64,000 nucleotides of DNA from Paracoccaceae bacterium (GTDB taxonomy: Bacteria > Pseudomonadota > Alphaproteobacteria > Rhodobacterales > Rhodobacteraceae): contig JACKKD010000001.1 of the NCBI GenBank assembly GCA_020637675.1, positions 1,116,001-1,180,000 on the forward strand, given 5' to 3'. The number at the start of each line of letters is the position of its first letter. Position 1 is the first letter of the stretch. Positions 17,169 to 25,327 of this stretch are shown in pieces. The notes under the pieces are model-generated. The model did no database searches. It was not told the origin of the DNA and worked only from the letters and a program-made list of their open reading frames with translations. Position numbers and translations under genes: made by a program.

Positions 17169-17932
17169 CCGCGGTGGTGGCGCGGATCTACCGCCACCCG
17201 ATCAAGTCGATCGGGGCGGAGGATCTCGGCGCGACGACGCTGAGCCCGGGACAGTCGTTGCCCCTCGACCGCGAATGGGCCGTCCTGAACGATCGCGCCA
17301 AGGTCGCACGCCTTGCGGACGGACGCGCGAGCGCCTGGGGCGCCAAGGCGAACTTCCTCACCGGGCGCGCCGGGCCTGCGCTGATGGCGGTGACCGCCTC
17401 GACGCAGGCCAACGGCCGGCTCGTGCTCGACCACCCGGACCTGCGGCCGCTTGACATCGACCCTGACGCGCCGGCGGATCAGGCGAAGCTCATCGCCTGG
17501 CTGAGGCCGATCTGGCCCGTGGACGCCCCCGCCCCGACCGCGTTGGTCCGCGCGCCCGGCCAGCCGCTCACGGACCAGCCCGTGGCATTCGTCTCGCTCA
17601 TCGGAAGCGCCTCGCTCGATGACCTTGCGGCACGGGCAGGCGCACCGCTTTCGCCGCGCCGCTTCCGCGCCAATCTCTGGGTCGAGGGCTGGGCACCCTT
17701 CGTCGAGTTCGACCTCATCGGCCGGCGTCTCCGCCTCGGCGGCACGACCTTGGAGGTCGTGGAACGCGTGGGCCGCTGCCGCGCCACCGACGCCAACCCC
17801 GAGACGGGCGCGCGCGACATCGACGTGCTCCGGCTTCTCGAGGCGGAATACGGCCATACCGACCTCGGCGTCTTCTGCACCGTCGTCGAAGGCGGTCCGG
17901 TGGCGCAGGGCGACCGGGTGGAGGTCCTGTGA
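17165..17932 (+). CDS. MOSC-domain protein
   Basis: This 255-residue protein has an N-terminal MOSC beta-barrel (IYRHPIKSIGAEDL, residues 8-21) and a C-terminal MOSC domain with VGRCRATDANPETGARD. The cysteine there matches the conserved molybdenum-cofactor or sulfur-carrying residue of the family. Relatives include YcbX and the mitochondrial amidoxime-reducing component, which reduce N-hydroxylated compounds or transfer sulfur. It overlaps yidC upstream and engB downstream by 4 bases each, an order repeated in many Rhodobacteraceae. No electron-transfer partner domain is present. The substrate cannot be stated. Confidence 0.85.
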   Translation: MTAVVARIYRHPIKSIGAEDLGATTLSPGQSLPLDREWAVLNDRAKVARLADGRASAWGAKANFLTGRAGPALMAVTASTQANGRLVLDHPDLRPLDIDPDAPADQAKLIAWLRPIWPVDAPAPTALVRAPGQPLTDQPVAFVSLIGSASLDDLAARAGAPLSPRRFRANLWVEGWAPFVEFDLIGRRLRLGGTTLEVVERVGRCRATDANPETGARDIDVLRLLEAEYGHTDLGVFCTVVEGGPVAQGDRVEVL

Positions 17933-18582
17933 CCACGCTCCCCTTCCCCCTCGCCGAAGCGCCCGACGCCGCCGCCGCCGAACGCGGCAGGCTCCTCTTC
18001 GCCGGGCCGGTGGATTTCGTGAAGGGTGTCGTCCGGATGGACGGGCTTCCCCCCGCCGACCGGATCGAGGTCTGCTTCGCGGGCCGCTCGAACGTCGGCA
18101 AGTCCTCGCTCATCAACGCGCTCACCGGTCGAAAGAACCTTGCGCGCGCGTCGAACACGCCCGGGCGCACGCAGGAGATCAACTTCTTCGCGGCCGGGGA
18201 TGGGCGCTTTCTCGTCGACCTGCCGGGCTACGGCTTCGCCGAGGCGCCTGTCTCCGTGGTCGCGAAATGGCAGGCGCTACTCAAGTCCTACCTCTCCGGC
18301 CGTTCCACGCTCCGCCGCGCTTTTGTCCTCATCGACATGCGCCACGGCATCAAGCCTGTGGACGAGGAAATCCTGACGCTTCTCGACCGCTCCGCCGTGC
18401 CGTTCCAGGCCGTGCTGACCAAGGCCGACAAGGTGCAGGCGGCGGAGCGCGACAGGGTGCTCGCCCAGGTGCGTGCCGCACTCCAGAAACACACTGCCGC
18501 CTACCCGGAGCTTGTCGTCACCTCGTCGGAAAGGGGCGAAGGGATCGAGACGCTCCGCGCGATCATCGCCGCGCTCGAATAG
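17929..18582 (+). CDS. engB: Ribosome biogenesis GTP-binding protein YihA/EngB
   Basis: This 217-residue GTPase is needed for large-subunit assembly. It has the P-loop GRSNVGKSSLINAL (about residues 49-62), the switch region NTPGRTQEINFF, the G3 motif DLPGYGFAE and the G4 motif TKAD. An N-terminal extension of some 25 residues precedes the core. A GTG start is used because it overlaps the MOSC stop codon (GTGA), making a coupled operon yidC-MOSC-engB. Nothing is missing. Confidence 0.95.
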   Translation: MTTLPFPLAEAPDAAAAERGRLLFAGPVDFVKGVVRMDGLPPADRIEVCFAGRSNVGKSSLINALTGRKNLARASNTPGRTQEINFFAAGDGRFLVDLPGYGFAEAPVSVVAKWQALLKSYLSGRSTLRRAFVLIDMRHGIKPVDEEILTLLDRSAVPFQAVLTKADKVQAAERDRVLAQVRAALQKHTAAYPELVVTSSERGEGIETLRAIIAALE

Positions 18583-18621
18583 CCCGCCCCTTTCACTGTG
18601 GCAGAAATACTCCAGAGGGGT

Positions 18622-18644
18622 CCGGGGAGACGGCGTCTCCCCGG
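18622..18644. terminator. Perfect GC hairpin with ATACTCC-type leader
   Basis: CCGGGGAGAC and GTCTCCCCGG pair perfectly around the loop GGC. The hairpin follows CAGAAATACTCC (18602-18613) and lies between convergent engB and the SDR gene, so it could end both transcripts. From memory, ATACTCC-plus-hairpin elements of this look occur at many gene ends in Rhodobacteraceae; that is not checked here. Confidence 0.5.
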
Positions 18645-18673
18645 CGGGTCGGCCGCGTCAGCGGCCGAAACCC

Positions 18674-19405
18674 TCAGACGTGTTGTCCGGCATTCACCTC
18701 GATCTCGGTCCCGGTGACATAGGAGGAGGCGTCCGAGCAGAGAAACCAGATCACATCGGCGACTTCGCGCGGCTGGCCGAGCCGACGCAGGGGCAGTGTC
18801 TCGACGATCTTCTCCGTCCCCGGCGAAAGGATCGAGGTCTCGATCTCTCCCGGCGCGATGGCGTTCACCCGCACGCCCATGGGGCCGAAGTCGTGCGCCA
18901 TCTCGCGCGTCAGTGCCTTCAGCGCCGCCTTCGACGTCGCATAGGCCGCGCCGGCGAAGGGATGCACGCGGCTCCCCGCGATGGAGGTGACGTTGACGAC
19001 CGCACCCTTGGCCGCCGACAGCTCCTCCATGAGGCCGCGGGCCAGCACGATGGAGGCGAAGAAGTTGACGTGGAACACGTGACCCCAGGTCCTGAGGTCC
19101 GTGTCGAGCGTGGAAAGCCGGCTTCCCCCCGGACCCTTGGGCGAGATGCCGGCGTTGTTGACGAGCGCATGCAGCCTGCCGCCGAGCTTCTTGCGGATGC
19201 CCTCGATGGCCTCGATGGTCCTGTTCGGATCGGCGAGGTCGATGACGATGTGATCCTCGCGTCCCCCGCCCCAGGGACATTTCTCGGGGAAGGGATGGCG
19301 CGAGCAGGTGATCACCCGCCAGCCCTCGCGGGCAAAGCGCATCACCGTCGCGTGCCCGATCCCGCGGGACGCGCCGGTCAGAAGTAGGGTTTTCGTCTCG
19401 CCCAT
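18674..19405 (-). CDS. SDR-family NAD(P)-dependent oxidoreductase
   Basis: This 243-residue classical short-chain dehydrogenase/reductase has the cofactor motif TGASRGIG (residues 9-16), the NNAG motif, the catalytic serine in NVTSIAGS, and the YATSK pair (Tyr and Lys) near residues 155-159. The C-terminal GTEIEVNAGQH closely matches FabG-like enzymes (usually DGG), but a specific substrate cannot be assigned. It is a single gene on the minus strand between engB and argB. Confidence 0.88.
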   Translation of the reverse strand: MGETKTLLLTGASRGIGHATVMRFAREGWRVITCSRHPFPEKCPWGGGREDHIVIDLADPNRTIEAIEGIRKKLGGRLHALVNNAGISPKGPGGSRLSTLDTDLRTWGHVFHVNFFASIVLARGLMEELSAAKGAVVNVTSIAGSRVHPFAGAAYATSKAALKALTREMAHDFGPMGVRVNAIAPGEIETSILSPGTEKIVETLPLRRLGQPREVADVIWFLCSDASSYVTGTEIEVNAGQHV

Positions 19406-19525
19406 GCCGGCCTCCGCACTGCTACGGCGCCAAGCTATGCATTCGCCCGGGAAAGGCAACGCCTCTCGGCCCTTGGCAGGTCCCGCGCGACGGTCTAACA
19501 CGGGCCCGTCAGAAGGACCCGCGCG

Positions 19526-20419
19526 ATGAGAAAGCAGACCATGGATCGTGACTGGATCGCCACCGCCCGGACCCTGTCCGAGGCGCTCCCCTATCTCCAG
19601 CGCTACGCCGGCGCCGTCGTCGTCGTGAAGTTCGGCGGCAACGCGATGGGCGACGAGGCCGCGATGGCGGAGTTCGCGCGCGATATCGTGCTGATGCGGC
19701 AGGTGGGCGTGAACCCGGTCGTCGTCCATGGCGGCGGGCCGATGATCAACGATCTCCTCGCCCGGCTCGGCATCAGGTCGGAATTCGTCCGCGGCAAGCG
19801 GGTGACCGACAAGGCCACCGTCGAGGTGGTGGAGATGGTGCTGACGGGCCTTGTCAACAAGCGGATCGTGCAGGCCATCATGGACGAGGGCGGCCGCGCC
19901 GTCGGGCTTTCCGGCAAGGACGACGACCTCATGGTCTGCGAGGCCGACAACCCGGAGCTTGGCTTCGTCGGCCGCCCGGTGGAGATGAACGTGCAGGTTC
20001 TGCGCGACCTTTTCGCGGCGGGCATCATCCCCGTGGTGGCCCCCGTCGCCACCGGCATGAACGCGAACGAGACCTTCAACGTGAACGGCGACACCGCCGC
20101 CGGCGCGCTCGCCGCGGCGCTCAAGGCCGACCGGCTGCTCCTGCTCACCGATGTCTCCGGCGTCAAGAACAAGGACGGCGAGGTCGTCACCCAGCTTTCC
20201 CCCGAGGAGGTGCGCGCGATGATCGCCGACGGGACGATCTCGGGCGGGATGATCCCGAAGGTGGAGACCGCGCTTGCCGCCGTGGAAGACGGGGTGCGGG
20301 CCGCCGTGATCCTCGACGGGCGGCAGCCCAATGCCTGCCTGCTGGAGCTTTTCACCGACCACGGCGCGGGCTCCATCATCCGATCGACGGAACCCCGCGT
20401 GAAGCCGCGCCGGAAGTGA
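19526..20419 (+). CDS. argB: Acetylglutamate kinase
   Basis: This 297-residue enzyme phosphorylates N-acetylglutamate in the second step of arginine synthesis. It has the amino-acid-kinase motifs VKFGGNAMGDE (residues 34-44), VHGGGPMIND, the substrate loop NVNGDTAAGALA and the ATP-binding LLLLTDVSGVKN. The C-terminus carries the arginine-sensing GRQPNACLLELFTDHGAGS typical of feedback-inhibited enzymes. An ATG at 19526 is used; the ATG 5 codons on is possible. The ferredoxin-like gene overlaps its stop. Confidence 0.96.
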   Translation: MRKQTMDRDWIATARTLSEALPYLQRYAGAVVVVKFGGNAMGDEAAMAEFARDIVLMRQVGVNPVVVHGGGPMINDLLARLGIRSEFVRGKRVTDKATVEVVEMVLTGLVNKRIVQAIMDEGGRAVGLSGKDDDLMVCEADNPELGFVGRPVEMNVQVLRDLFAAGIIPVVAPVATGMNANETFNVNGDTAAGALAAALKADRLLLLTDVSGVKNKDGEVVTQLSPEEVRAMIADGTISGGMIPKVETALAAVEDGVRAAVILDGRQPNACLLELFTDHGAGSIIRSTEPRVKPRRK

Positions 20420-21072
20420 TCGCCTACGACGAGATCGCGGTACGGGCCGCCGCCGAGGCGCTTGACCTTTTCGGCGCGTTCCACCCCGGGCCGGGCGACG
20501 GCGTTCCCGGGGACACCGGCACGCTCCTCCTCCTCGGTCCCCGCGAGCCGGGGTTCTGGGCCACGTTCAAGAACACCCCTGAATGGCTGGACGGGGCGCC
20601 CGACCCCCTGGACCGCTGGTCGGCGCGCGTCGTGGGCGGGCTGGCGCGGGAATTCGGGGGCCATGCGCTCCTTCCCTTCGGCGGGCCGCCCCATCATCCG
20701 TTCTACGCCTGGGCGCTGCGGTCCGGCCGCGCCTTCGCCTCGCCGGTCACGCTGCTTGTCCACGACGGCGCGGGGCTGATGGTCTCCTACCGTGGCGCCA
20801 TCGCGCTGCCGGGGCGCGTCGATCTGCCAGCACCCCCCGCGGCGTCACCCTGCGACGGTTGCGCGGCGAAGCCCTGCCTGTCCGCCTGCCCCGCCCGCGC
20901 GCTCGATGTCCGGGGCTACGACGTCCCCGCCTGCCATGCCTTCCTCGACATGGCAGACGGCGCCGATTGCCTTTCCGGCGGCTGCATCGTTCGCCGCGCT
21001 TGCCCGATCTCACACGCCTATGGCAGGCTGCCCGAACAATCCGCCTATCACATGAGGCTCTTTCACCCATGA
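20416..21072 (+). CDS. Ferredoxin-like 4Fe-4S protein
   Basis: This 218-residue protein has no recognised catalytic motif in its first 140 residues; the C-terminal part is CDGCAAKPCLSACPARAL (about residues 149-166) plus CLSGGCIVRRACP, a cysteine pattern suited to one or two iron-sulfur clusters, although the spacing is not the classical 8Fe ferredoxin. The layout resembles a truncated form of QueG-type or ferredoxin-like proteins, but the assignment stops at iron-sulfur protein. It uses a GTG that overlaps the argB stop and itself overlaps the phosphatase gene, so all three are likely cotranscribed. Confidence 0.7.
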   Translation: MIAYDEIAVRAAAEALDLFGAFHPGPGDGVPGDTGTLLLLGPREPGFWATFKNTPEWLDGAPDPLDRWSARVVGGLAREFGGHALLPFGGPPHHPFYAWALRSGRAFASPVTLLVHDGAGLMVSYRGAIALPGRVDLPAPPAASPCDGCAAKPCLSACPARALDVRGYDVPACHAFLDMADGADCLSGGCIVRRACPISHAYGRLPEQSAYHMRLFHP

Positions 21073-21587
21073 CCCCACCCGGCCACCGCCGCCTGATCCT
21101 CACGCGTCATGCCAAATCCTCGTGGGACGATCCGGCGACGGCCGACCACGACCGCCCGCTGAACGCCCGGGGGCGGCGTGCGGCGCTGGAGCTTGGGGAG
21201 TGGCTGCACTCACGCGGCTACGAGCCCGACGAGGTCCTCTCTTCCACTGCCGCGCGGACGCGCGAAACCTGGGCTCGCGTCGCCGCCGCGCCGCTGGAGG
21301 TGACGCCGAGGGTGGCCCATCTCGAGACGCTCTATCACGCCACGCCCGAGGCGATGCTCGACATCCTGCGCGGCGCCACCGGCGATTGCGTGATGATGAT
21401 CGGCCACAACCCGGGCATCGCGGCATTTGCCGCCTTGCTCCCCGCGCGCGCGCCGGCCGATCCGGACTTCCGCCGCTATCCGACGGCCGCAACGCTCGTC
21501 GTCGATTTCCAGGTGGCGGACTGGAAGGATGTCACCCCGGCTTCGGGGAGCGTGCTCGACTACTTCGTTCCTTCGGGGCGCGACTGA
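21069..21587 (+). CDS. SixA-type histidine phosphatase
   Basis: This 172-residue histidine-phosphatase-superfamily protein has the catalytic LTRHAKSSWDD (RH motif, residues 10-20), STAARTRETW, the acidic LETLY and the second histidine in MMIGHNPGI. The RHAKS start and short length match SixA, which removes phosphate from phosphohistidine in phosphorelay or PTS-related proteins. It overlaps the ferredoxin-like gene by 4 bases. The target here is unknown. Confidence 0.85.
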   Translation: MTPPGHRRLILTRHAKSSWDDPATADHDRPLNARGRRAALELGEWLHSRGYEPDEVLSSTAARTRETWARVAAAPLEVTPRVAHLETLYHATPEAMLDILRGATGDCVMMIGHNPGIAAFAALLPARAPADPDFRRYPTAATLVVDFQVADWKDVTPASGSVLDYFVPSGRD

Positions 21588-21627
21588 TTCCGCGCGCCCC
21601 GCCGCCCTGGGCGGGCCGCCTCGCTGT

Positions 21628-21644
21628 CCGGGGCGGTGCCCCGG
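21628..21644. terminator. Hairpin between convergent phosphatase and aapP genes
   Basis: CCGGGGC and GCCCCGG pair across the loop GGT. They sit in the 72-base gap between two genes that read toward each other, with a second small inverted repeat just before. No U-tract is present on either strand; a shared weak terminator is likely. Confidence 0.4.
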
Positions 21645-21659
21645 CCGCCGGATCGAGAC

Positions 21660-22454
21660 TCAGTGCCCGAGGATCTGGCTCAGGAAGAGCTTCGTGCGGT
21701 CCGACTGCGGGTTGTGGAAGAACTCCTTCGGCTCGTTCTGCTCGACGATCTGGCCCTGATCCATGAAGATCACCCGGTTCGCCACCGCCTGGGCAAAGCC
21801 CATCTCGTGGGTGACGCAGAGCATCGTCATCCCTTCCTCGGCGAGTTCGATCATGGTGTCGAGCACTTCCTTGATCATCTCGGGATCAAGCGCCGAGGTC
21901 GGCTCGTCGAAGAGCATGATCCGCGGCTTCATGCAGAGCGATCGCGCGATGGCCACGCGCTGCTGCTGGCCACCCGAAAGCTGGCCGGGGTACTTGTGCG
22001 CCTGCTCGGGGATCTTGACCTTCTCAAGGAAGTGCATCGCGGTTTCCTCGGCTTCCTTCTTCGGGATCTTGCGGACCCAGATCGGCGCGAGCGTGCAGTT
22101 CTCGATGATCGTCAGATGGGGGAAGAGGTTGAAGTGCTGGAACACCATGCCGACTTCCGACCGGACCTTGTCGATGTTCTTGATATCCGAGGAAAGCTCT
22201 GTCCCGTCGACGACGATCTGGCCAGACTGGTGTTCCTCCAGCCGGTTGATGCAGCGGATGAGCGTGGACTTGCCCGACCCCGAGGGGCCGCAGATGACGA
22301 TCCGCTCTCCGCGGTTCACCGTCATGTCGATGTCGCGCAGCACATGAAAGGTGCCGTACCACTTGTTCATGCTGGTGATCTGGATCGCGACCTCGTCGGA
22401 CACCTGCATGTGGCGACGGTCGATCTTGCGGGTGATGGCATGCGGGTCAGACAT
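21660..22454 (-). CDS. aapP: General L-amino-acid ABC transporter, ATP-binding protein
   Basis: This 264-residue ATPase drives the AapJQMP importer. It has Walker A GPSGSGKST, the signature LSGGQQQR, Walker B IMLFDEP and the switch histidine in CVTHEMGFA. The protein continues ESFFHNPQ-like (EFFHNPQSDRTKLFLSQILGH), the usual end of polar-amino-acid ATPases. The start codon is ATG at 22454, 11 bases after aapM ends. It is the last gene of aapJ-aapQ-aapM-aapP. Confidence 0.96.
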   Translation of the reverse strand: MSDPHAITRKIDRRHMQVSDEVAIQITSMNKWYGTFHVLRDIDMTVNRGERIVICGPSGSGKSTLIRCINRLEEHQSGQIVVDGTELSSDIKNIDKVRSEVGMVFQHFNLFPHLTIIENCTLAPIWVRKIPKKEAEETAMHFLEKVKIPEQAHKYPGQLSGGQQQRVAIARSLCMKPRIMLFDEPTSALDPEMIKEVLDTMIELAEEGMTMLCVTHEMGFAQAVANRVIFMDQGQIVEQNEPKEFFHNPQSDRTKLFLSQILGH

Positions 22455-22465
22455 GGGATTGATCC

Positions 22466-23914
22466 TTACCGATGTTCGCGCTTCAGCAGGCGTTCGAGAT
22501 ACATGGAGTAGCGCGACATGCTGAAGCATATGATCCAGAAGATCGCGCCGACGAAGAGGTAGGGCTCCCAGTACGCGCCCTTCCACTCGATCGAGGCGCG
22601 CACGGCGTCGGTGATCCCCTTCAGGGGATCGAGCAGGCCGACGAAGATGACGAGCGTCGTGTCCTTGAAAAGCCCGATGAAGGAAGAGACGATGCCGGGG
22701 ATCGAGATTTTCAGCGCCTGCGGCATGATGATCAGCCGTTGCGCCTTCCAGTAGTCGAGCCCGAGCGCATCGGCCGCCTCGTACTGCCCGCGGGGCAGGG
22801 CCGCAAGCCCGCCCCGGATGACCTCGGCGATATAGGCCGCCGAGAAGAGCGTCACCATGATGATGACCCGCAGGATGATGTCGAAGTTCGTCCCCGGCGG
22901 CAGGAAGTAGTTCAGCAGGAGCGAGGCGGTGAAGAGGAGCGTGATAAGCGGCACGCCGCGGATGAACTCGATGAAGCCGACGCAGAGCGTCTTCACGAGG
23001 AGCATGTCCGACCGCCGGCCAAGCGCCAGCACGATTCCCATCGGCAGCGAGAAGCCGATGCCGGTGACGCCGATCGTCAGTGCAAGCACGAAGCCGCCGA
23101 AGCGGTCGGAGCGGACCGCCTCGATGCCGAGCGGCACCACGCCCTGCAGGGCCCCCGCTGCTAGCCGGGCAGCAAAGAGCCACCAGAAGACCGGCACGAG
23201 CACGGCCGCGATGGCCCCGAGGATCGAGCCCCCGGCCGGCTGGATCAACCGGAACGCCAGCCACCCGAGCACGAAGCCCAGGACCGCGACGACCGGTATC
23301 CAGACCGACCCGCCCCAGAGGAGCCAGAAGCCGACCGCCGGATAGAGCAGCGTGAAGATCATCAGCCGCCGCGGCGCGAAGACCTGCACCGCGACGAGCG
23401 CCGCCACGAAGACGAGCGCCAGGACGTTGTGCTGGCCAAGCGCGAGGATCGACACGAACGTCAGCGCCGCGACGAGGGTGATGAAGCTCGTCGCCGCCCG
23501 CTGGCTTTGCGTGAAGAGGATCGGCCCGATCGCGATGAGCAGGAGCCCGAAGGCAAGGACGGGACGCCAGTAGAGCTCTGCCGGATAGAAGCCGTAGAGG
23601 AACTGCGGCCAGCGTTCGCGGATCACCGCCCAGCAGGCTCCCTCGGCGCCAGGCCCCCAGCGTTCCTCGATGATCGCACGGCATTCGGAGATCGAACCCG
23701 CGTCCCAGACCGAATGCAGGAACCAGGGCAGGAACTTCTGGACGAGGAGGGCGATGATAACGAAGCCCAGCACCGTCAGGATCGTATTGAGCCAGCCGGA
23801 GAAGAGGTTCTCCCTGAGCCACTTCACCACGCCGGACTGCATCGCCGGCGGCGGCTCGGGCGGCAGCATCGTGTCGCGGACGAAGGGAGCGGTCTGTGCG
23901 TGAAGGCCCGACAT
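22466..23914 (-). CDS. aapM: General L-amino-acid ABC transporter, permease
   Basis: This 482-residue permease has an N-terminal membrane helix, a periplasmic loop of about 60 residues and then several more helices. The binding-protein-dependent-transport domain is in the C-terminal 230 residues, with the EAA-type loop EAADALGLDYWKAQRLIIMPQALK. Length and layout match AapM, which is longer than simple amino-acid permeases. It is packed 1 base from aapQ, consistent with a heterodimeric permease. Residues before the first helix are proline-rich (PPEPPPAMQ). Confidence 0.95.
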   Translation of the reverse strand: MSGLHAQTAPFVRDTMLPPEPPPAMQSGVVKWLRENLFSGWLNTILTVLGFVIIALLVQKFLPWFLHSVWDAGSISECRAIIEERWGPGAEGACWAVIRERWPQFLYGFYPAELYWRPVLAFGLLLIAIGPILFTQSQRAATSFITLVAALTFVSILALGQHNVLALVFVAALVAVQVFAPRRLMIFTLLYPAVGFWLLWGGSVWIPVVAVLGFVLGWLAFRLIQPAGGSILGAIAAVLVPVFWWLFAARLAAGALQGVVPLGIEAVRSDRFGGFVLALTIGVTGIGFSLPMGIVLALGRRSDMLLVKTLCVGFIEFIRGVPLITLLFTASLLLNYFLPPGTNFDIILRVIIMVTLFSAAYIAEVIRGGLAALPRGQYEAADALGLDYWKAQRLIIMPQALKISIPGIVSSFIGLFKDTTLVIFVGLLDPLKGITDAVRASIEWKGAYWEPYLFVGAIFWIICFSMSRYSMYLERLLKREHR

Positions 23915-23915
23915 A

Positions 23916-25193
23916 TCAGCGCTCCTTCAGCTTCACGGCGTTGTTGTAGACGTTCATCGCCGAAGAGATGAGCAGGCTCAGAGCCAGATAGATCAGCATC
24001 ATCAGCAGGATGCACTCCAGTTCCCGCCCCGTCTGGTTGAGCGTGATGCCGCCGAGCGTGCCGCGCAGGTCCATGTAGCTGACGGCAATGGCGAGCGAGG
24101 AGTTCTTCATAAGGTTCAGGTACTGCGAGATCAGGGGCGGGATGATGACGCGCAGCGCCTGGGGCAGGATGATCAGGTTCATCGTGCGCCCCGGTCTGAG
24201 TCCGAGCGCGAAGGCGGCTTCCGTCTGCCCCTTCGAGATCGCCATGATCCCGGCGCGGACGATCTCGGCGATGAAGGCGGCGGTATAGAGTGTCAGCGCC
24301 AGCCAGAGCGACATCAGCGCGTTCGATACGTTGATGCCTCCCTTGAAGTTGAACCCCGCGAGTTCGGGATAGCTGAGATGGAAGCCCATCGCGACGAGAA
24401 GCCCGACCGGCGGCACAAGGAGCATGAGAAGGCTCTTCCACCATGTCACCGGGCGCACACCCGTCGCCTCCTGCACCCGCGACGCATGGGCCTTGATGGC
24501 GCGGTATCCGAAAACGGCGATAGCCACCGCGACGAGGAACGCGAGCACGTTCAGGCTGATAGGCACGTCCAGGATCGTGAACGAACCGAGGCTACGCGAC
24601 ACCTCCGGCGCGGGAACGTAGGTGCCGCGGTTGGTGATGGCGATGCTGTCGAAGAACGACATCGTCGCCTCGGGCTCCGTCCCCTCGGCGATCATCTGTT
24701 CGGTCACGCGGAACTGGTTCGGCGCCGGCGTGATTTCGGTGAAGACGGCGAGCGCCACAAGGATCCAGAGAAGGAGCGGCACGTTGCGGAACGTCTCGAC
24801 GTAGACCGTCATGATCCGGCCCACGAGCCAGTTCCTGGACAGCCGCAGGATGCCGACGAATACCCCGATGATCGTGGCCGAGACGCAGCCCATGACGGAG
24901 ACCAGAATCGTGTTGACGAGCCCCACGAACATGGCGCGCCCATGCGTGCTGTCGTTCGTGTAGGGGATCAACGTCTGATTGATGTCGTACCCGGCCCGGT
25001 ACCAAAGGAAAGCGAAGCTGAAGTCCTTGCCGAGGGTCTGCAGGTTCTTGACGATGTTGTCGACAAGCCATGCGGCGCCCGCCATGAACAGGAGCAGCAC
25101 GACGATCTGGATGGTCATCGAACGATAGCGCGTATCGTAGATGAGCATGCTCGGACGGAATGCGTCCTTCGGAGCGTCCGTAACAACAGTCAT
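23916..25193 (-). CDS. aapQ: General L-amino-acid ABC transporter, permease
   Basis: This 425-residue partner of AapM begins MTVVTDAPKDAFRPS; the ATG at 25193 was chosen over one 11 codons upstream because the longer start adds a non-conserved leader. Eight or so membrane segments are visible, and a periplasmic loop lies between the first and second helix. The EAA loop is EAAFALGLRPGRTMNLIILPQALR. It follows aapJ after a hairpin-containing gap of 134 bases. Confidence 0.95.
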   Translation of the reverse strand: MTVVTDAPKDAFRPSMLIYDTRYRSMTIQIVVLLLFMAGAAWLVDNIVKNLQTLGKDFSFAFLWYRAGYDINQTLIPYTNDSTHGRAMFVGLVNTILVSVMGCVSATIIGVFVGILRLSRNWLVGRIMTVYVETFRNVPLLLWILVALAVFTEITPAPNQFRVTEQMIAEGTEPEATMSFFDSIAITNRGTYVPAPEVSRSLGSFTILDVPISLNVLAFLVAVAIAVFGYRAIKAHASRVQEATGVRPVTWWKSLLMLLVPPVGLLVAMGFHLSYPELAGFNFKGGINVSNALMSLWLALTLYTAAFIAEIVRAGIMAISKGQTEAAFALGLRPGRTMNLIILPQALRVIIPPLISQYLNLMKNSSLAIAVSYMDLRGTLGGITLNQTGRELECILLMMLIYLALSLLISSAMNVYNNAVKLKER

Positions 25194-25287
25194 GTCGTAT
25201 CCCCGACCGGATCGCGCGGCTGGCATTCGCCAGTCCTGACGGGGTCTCGATGCCCCTCGCCCCGGTTTGTCCCTGTTGAGAACCGAA

Positions 25288-25313
25288 GGGGCGCATCCTG
25301 ACGGACGCGCCCC
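25288..25313 (-). terminator. Attenuator hairpin between aapJ and aapQ
   Basis: GGGGCGCATCC and GGACGCGCCCC form an 11-base stem (one G-T pair) with a TGAC loop, followed on the minus strand by TTCGGTTCTC. It starts 15 bases after the aapJ stop. Such a partial terminator would keep binding protein far above permease levels, as seen in many ABC operons. Confidence 0.6.
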
Positions 25314-25327
25314 CGGCGAAGATCAGA

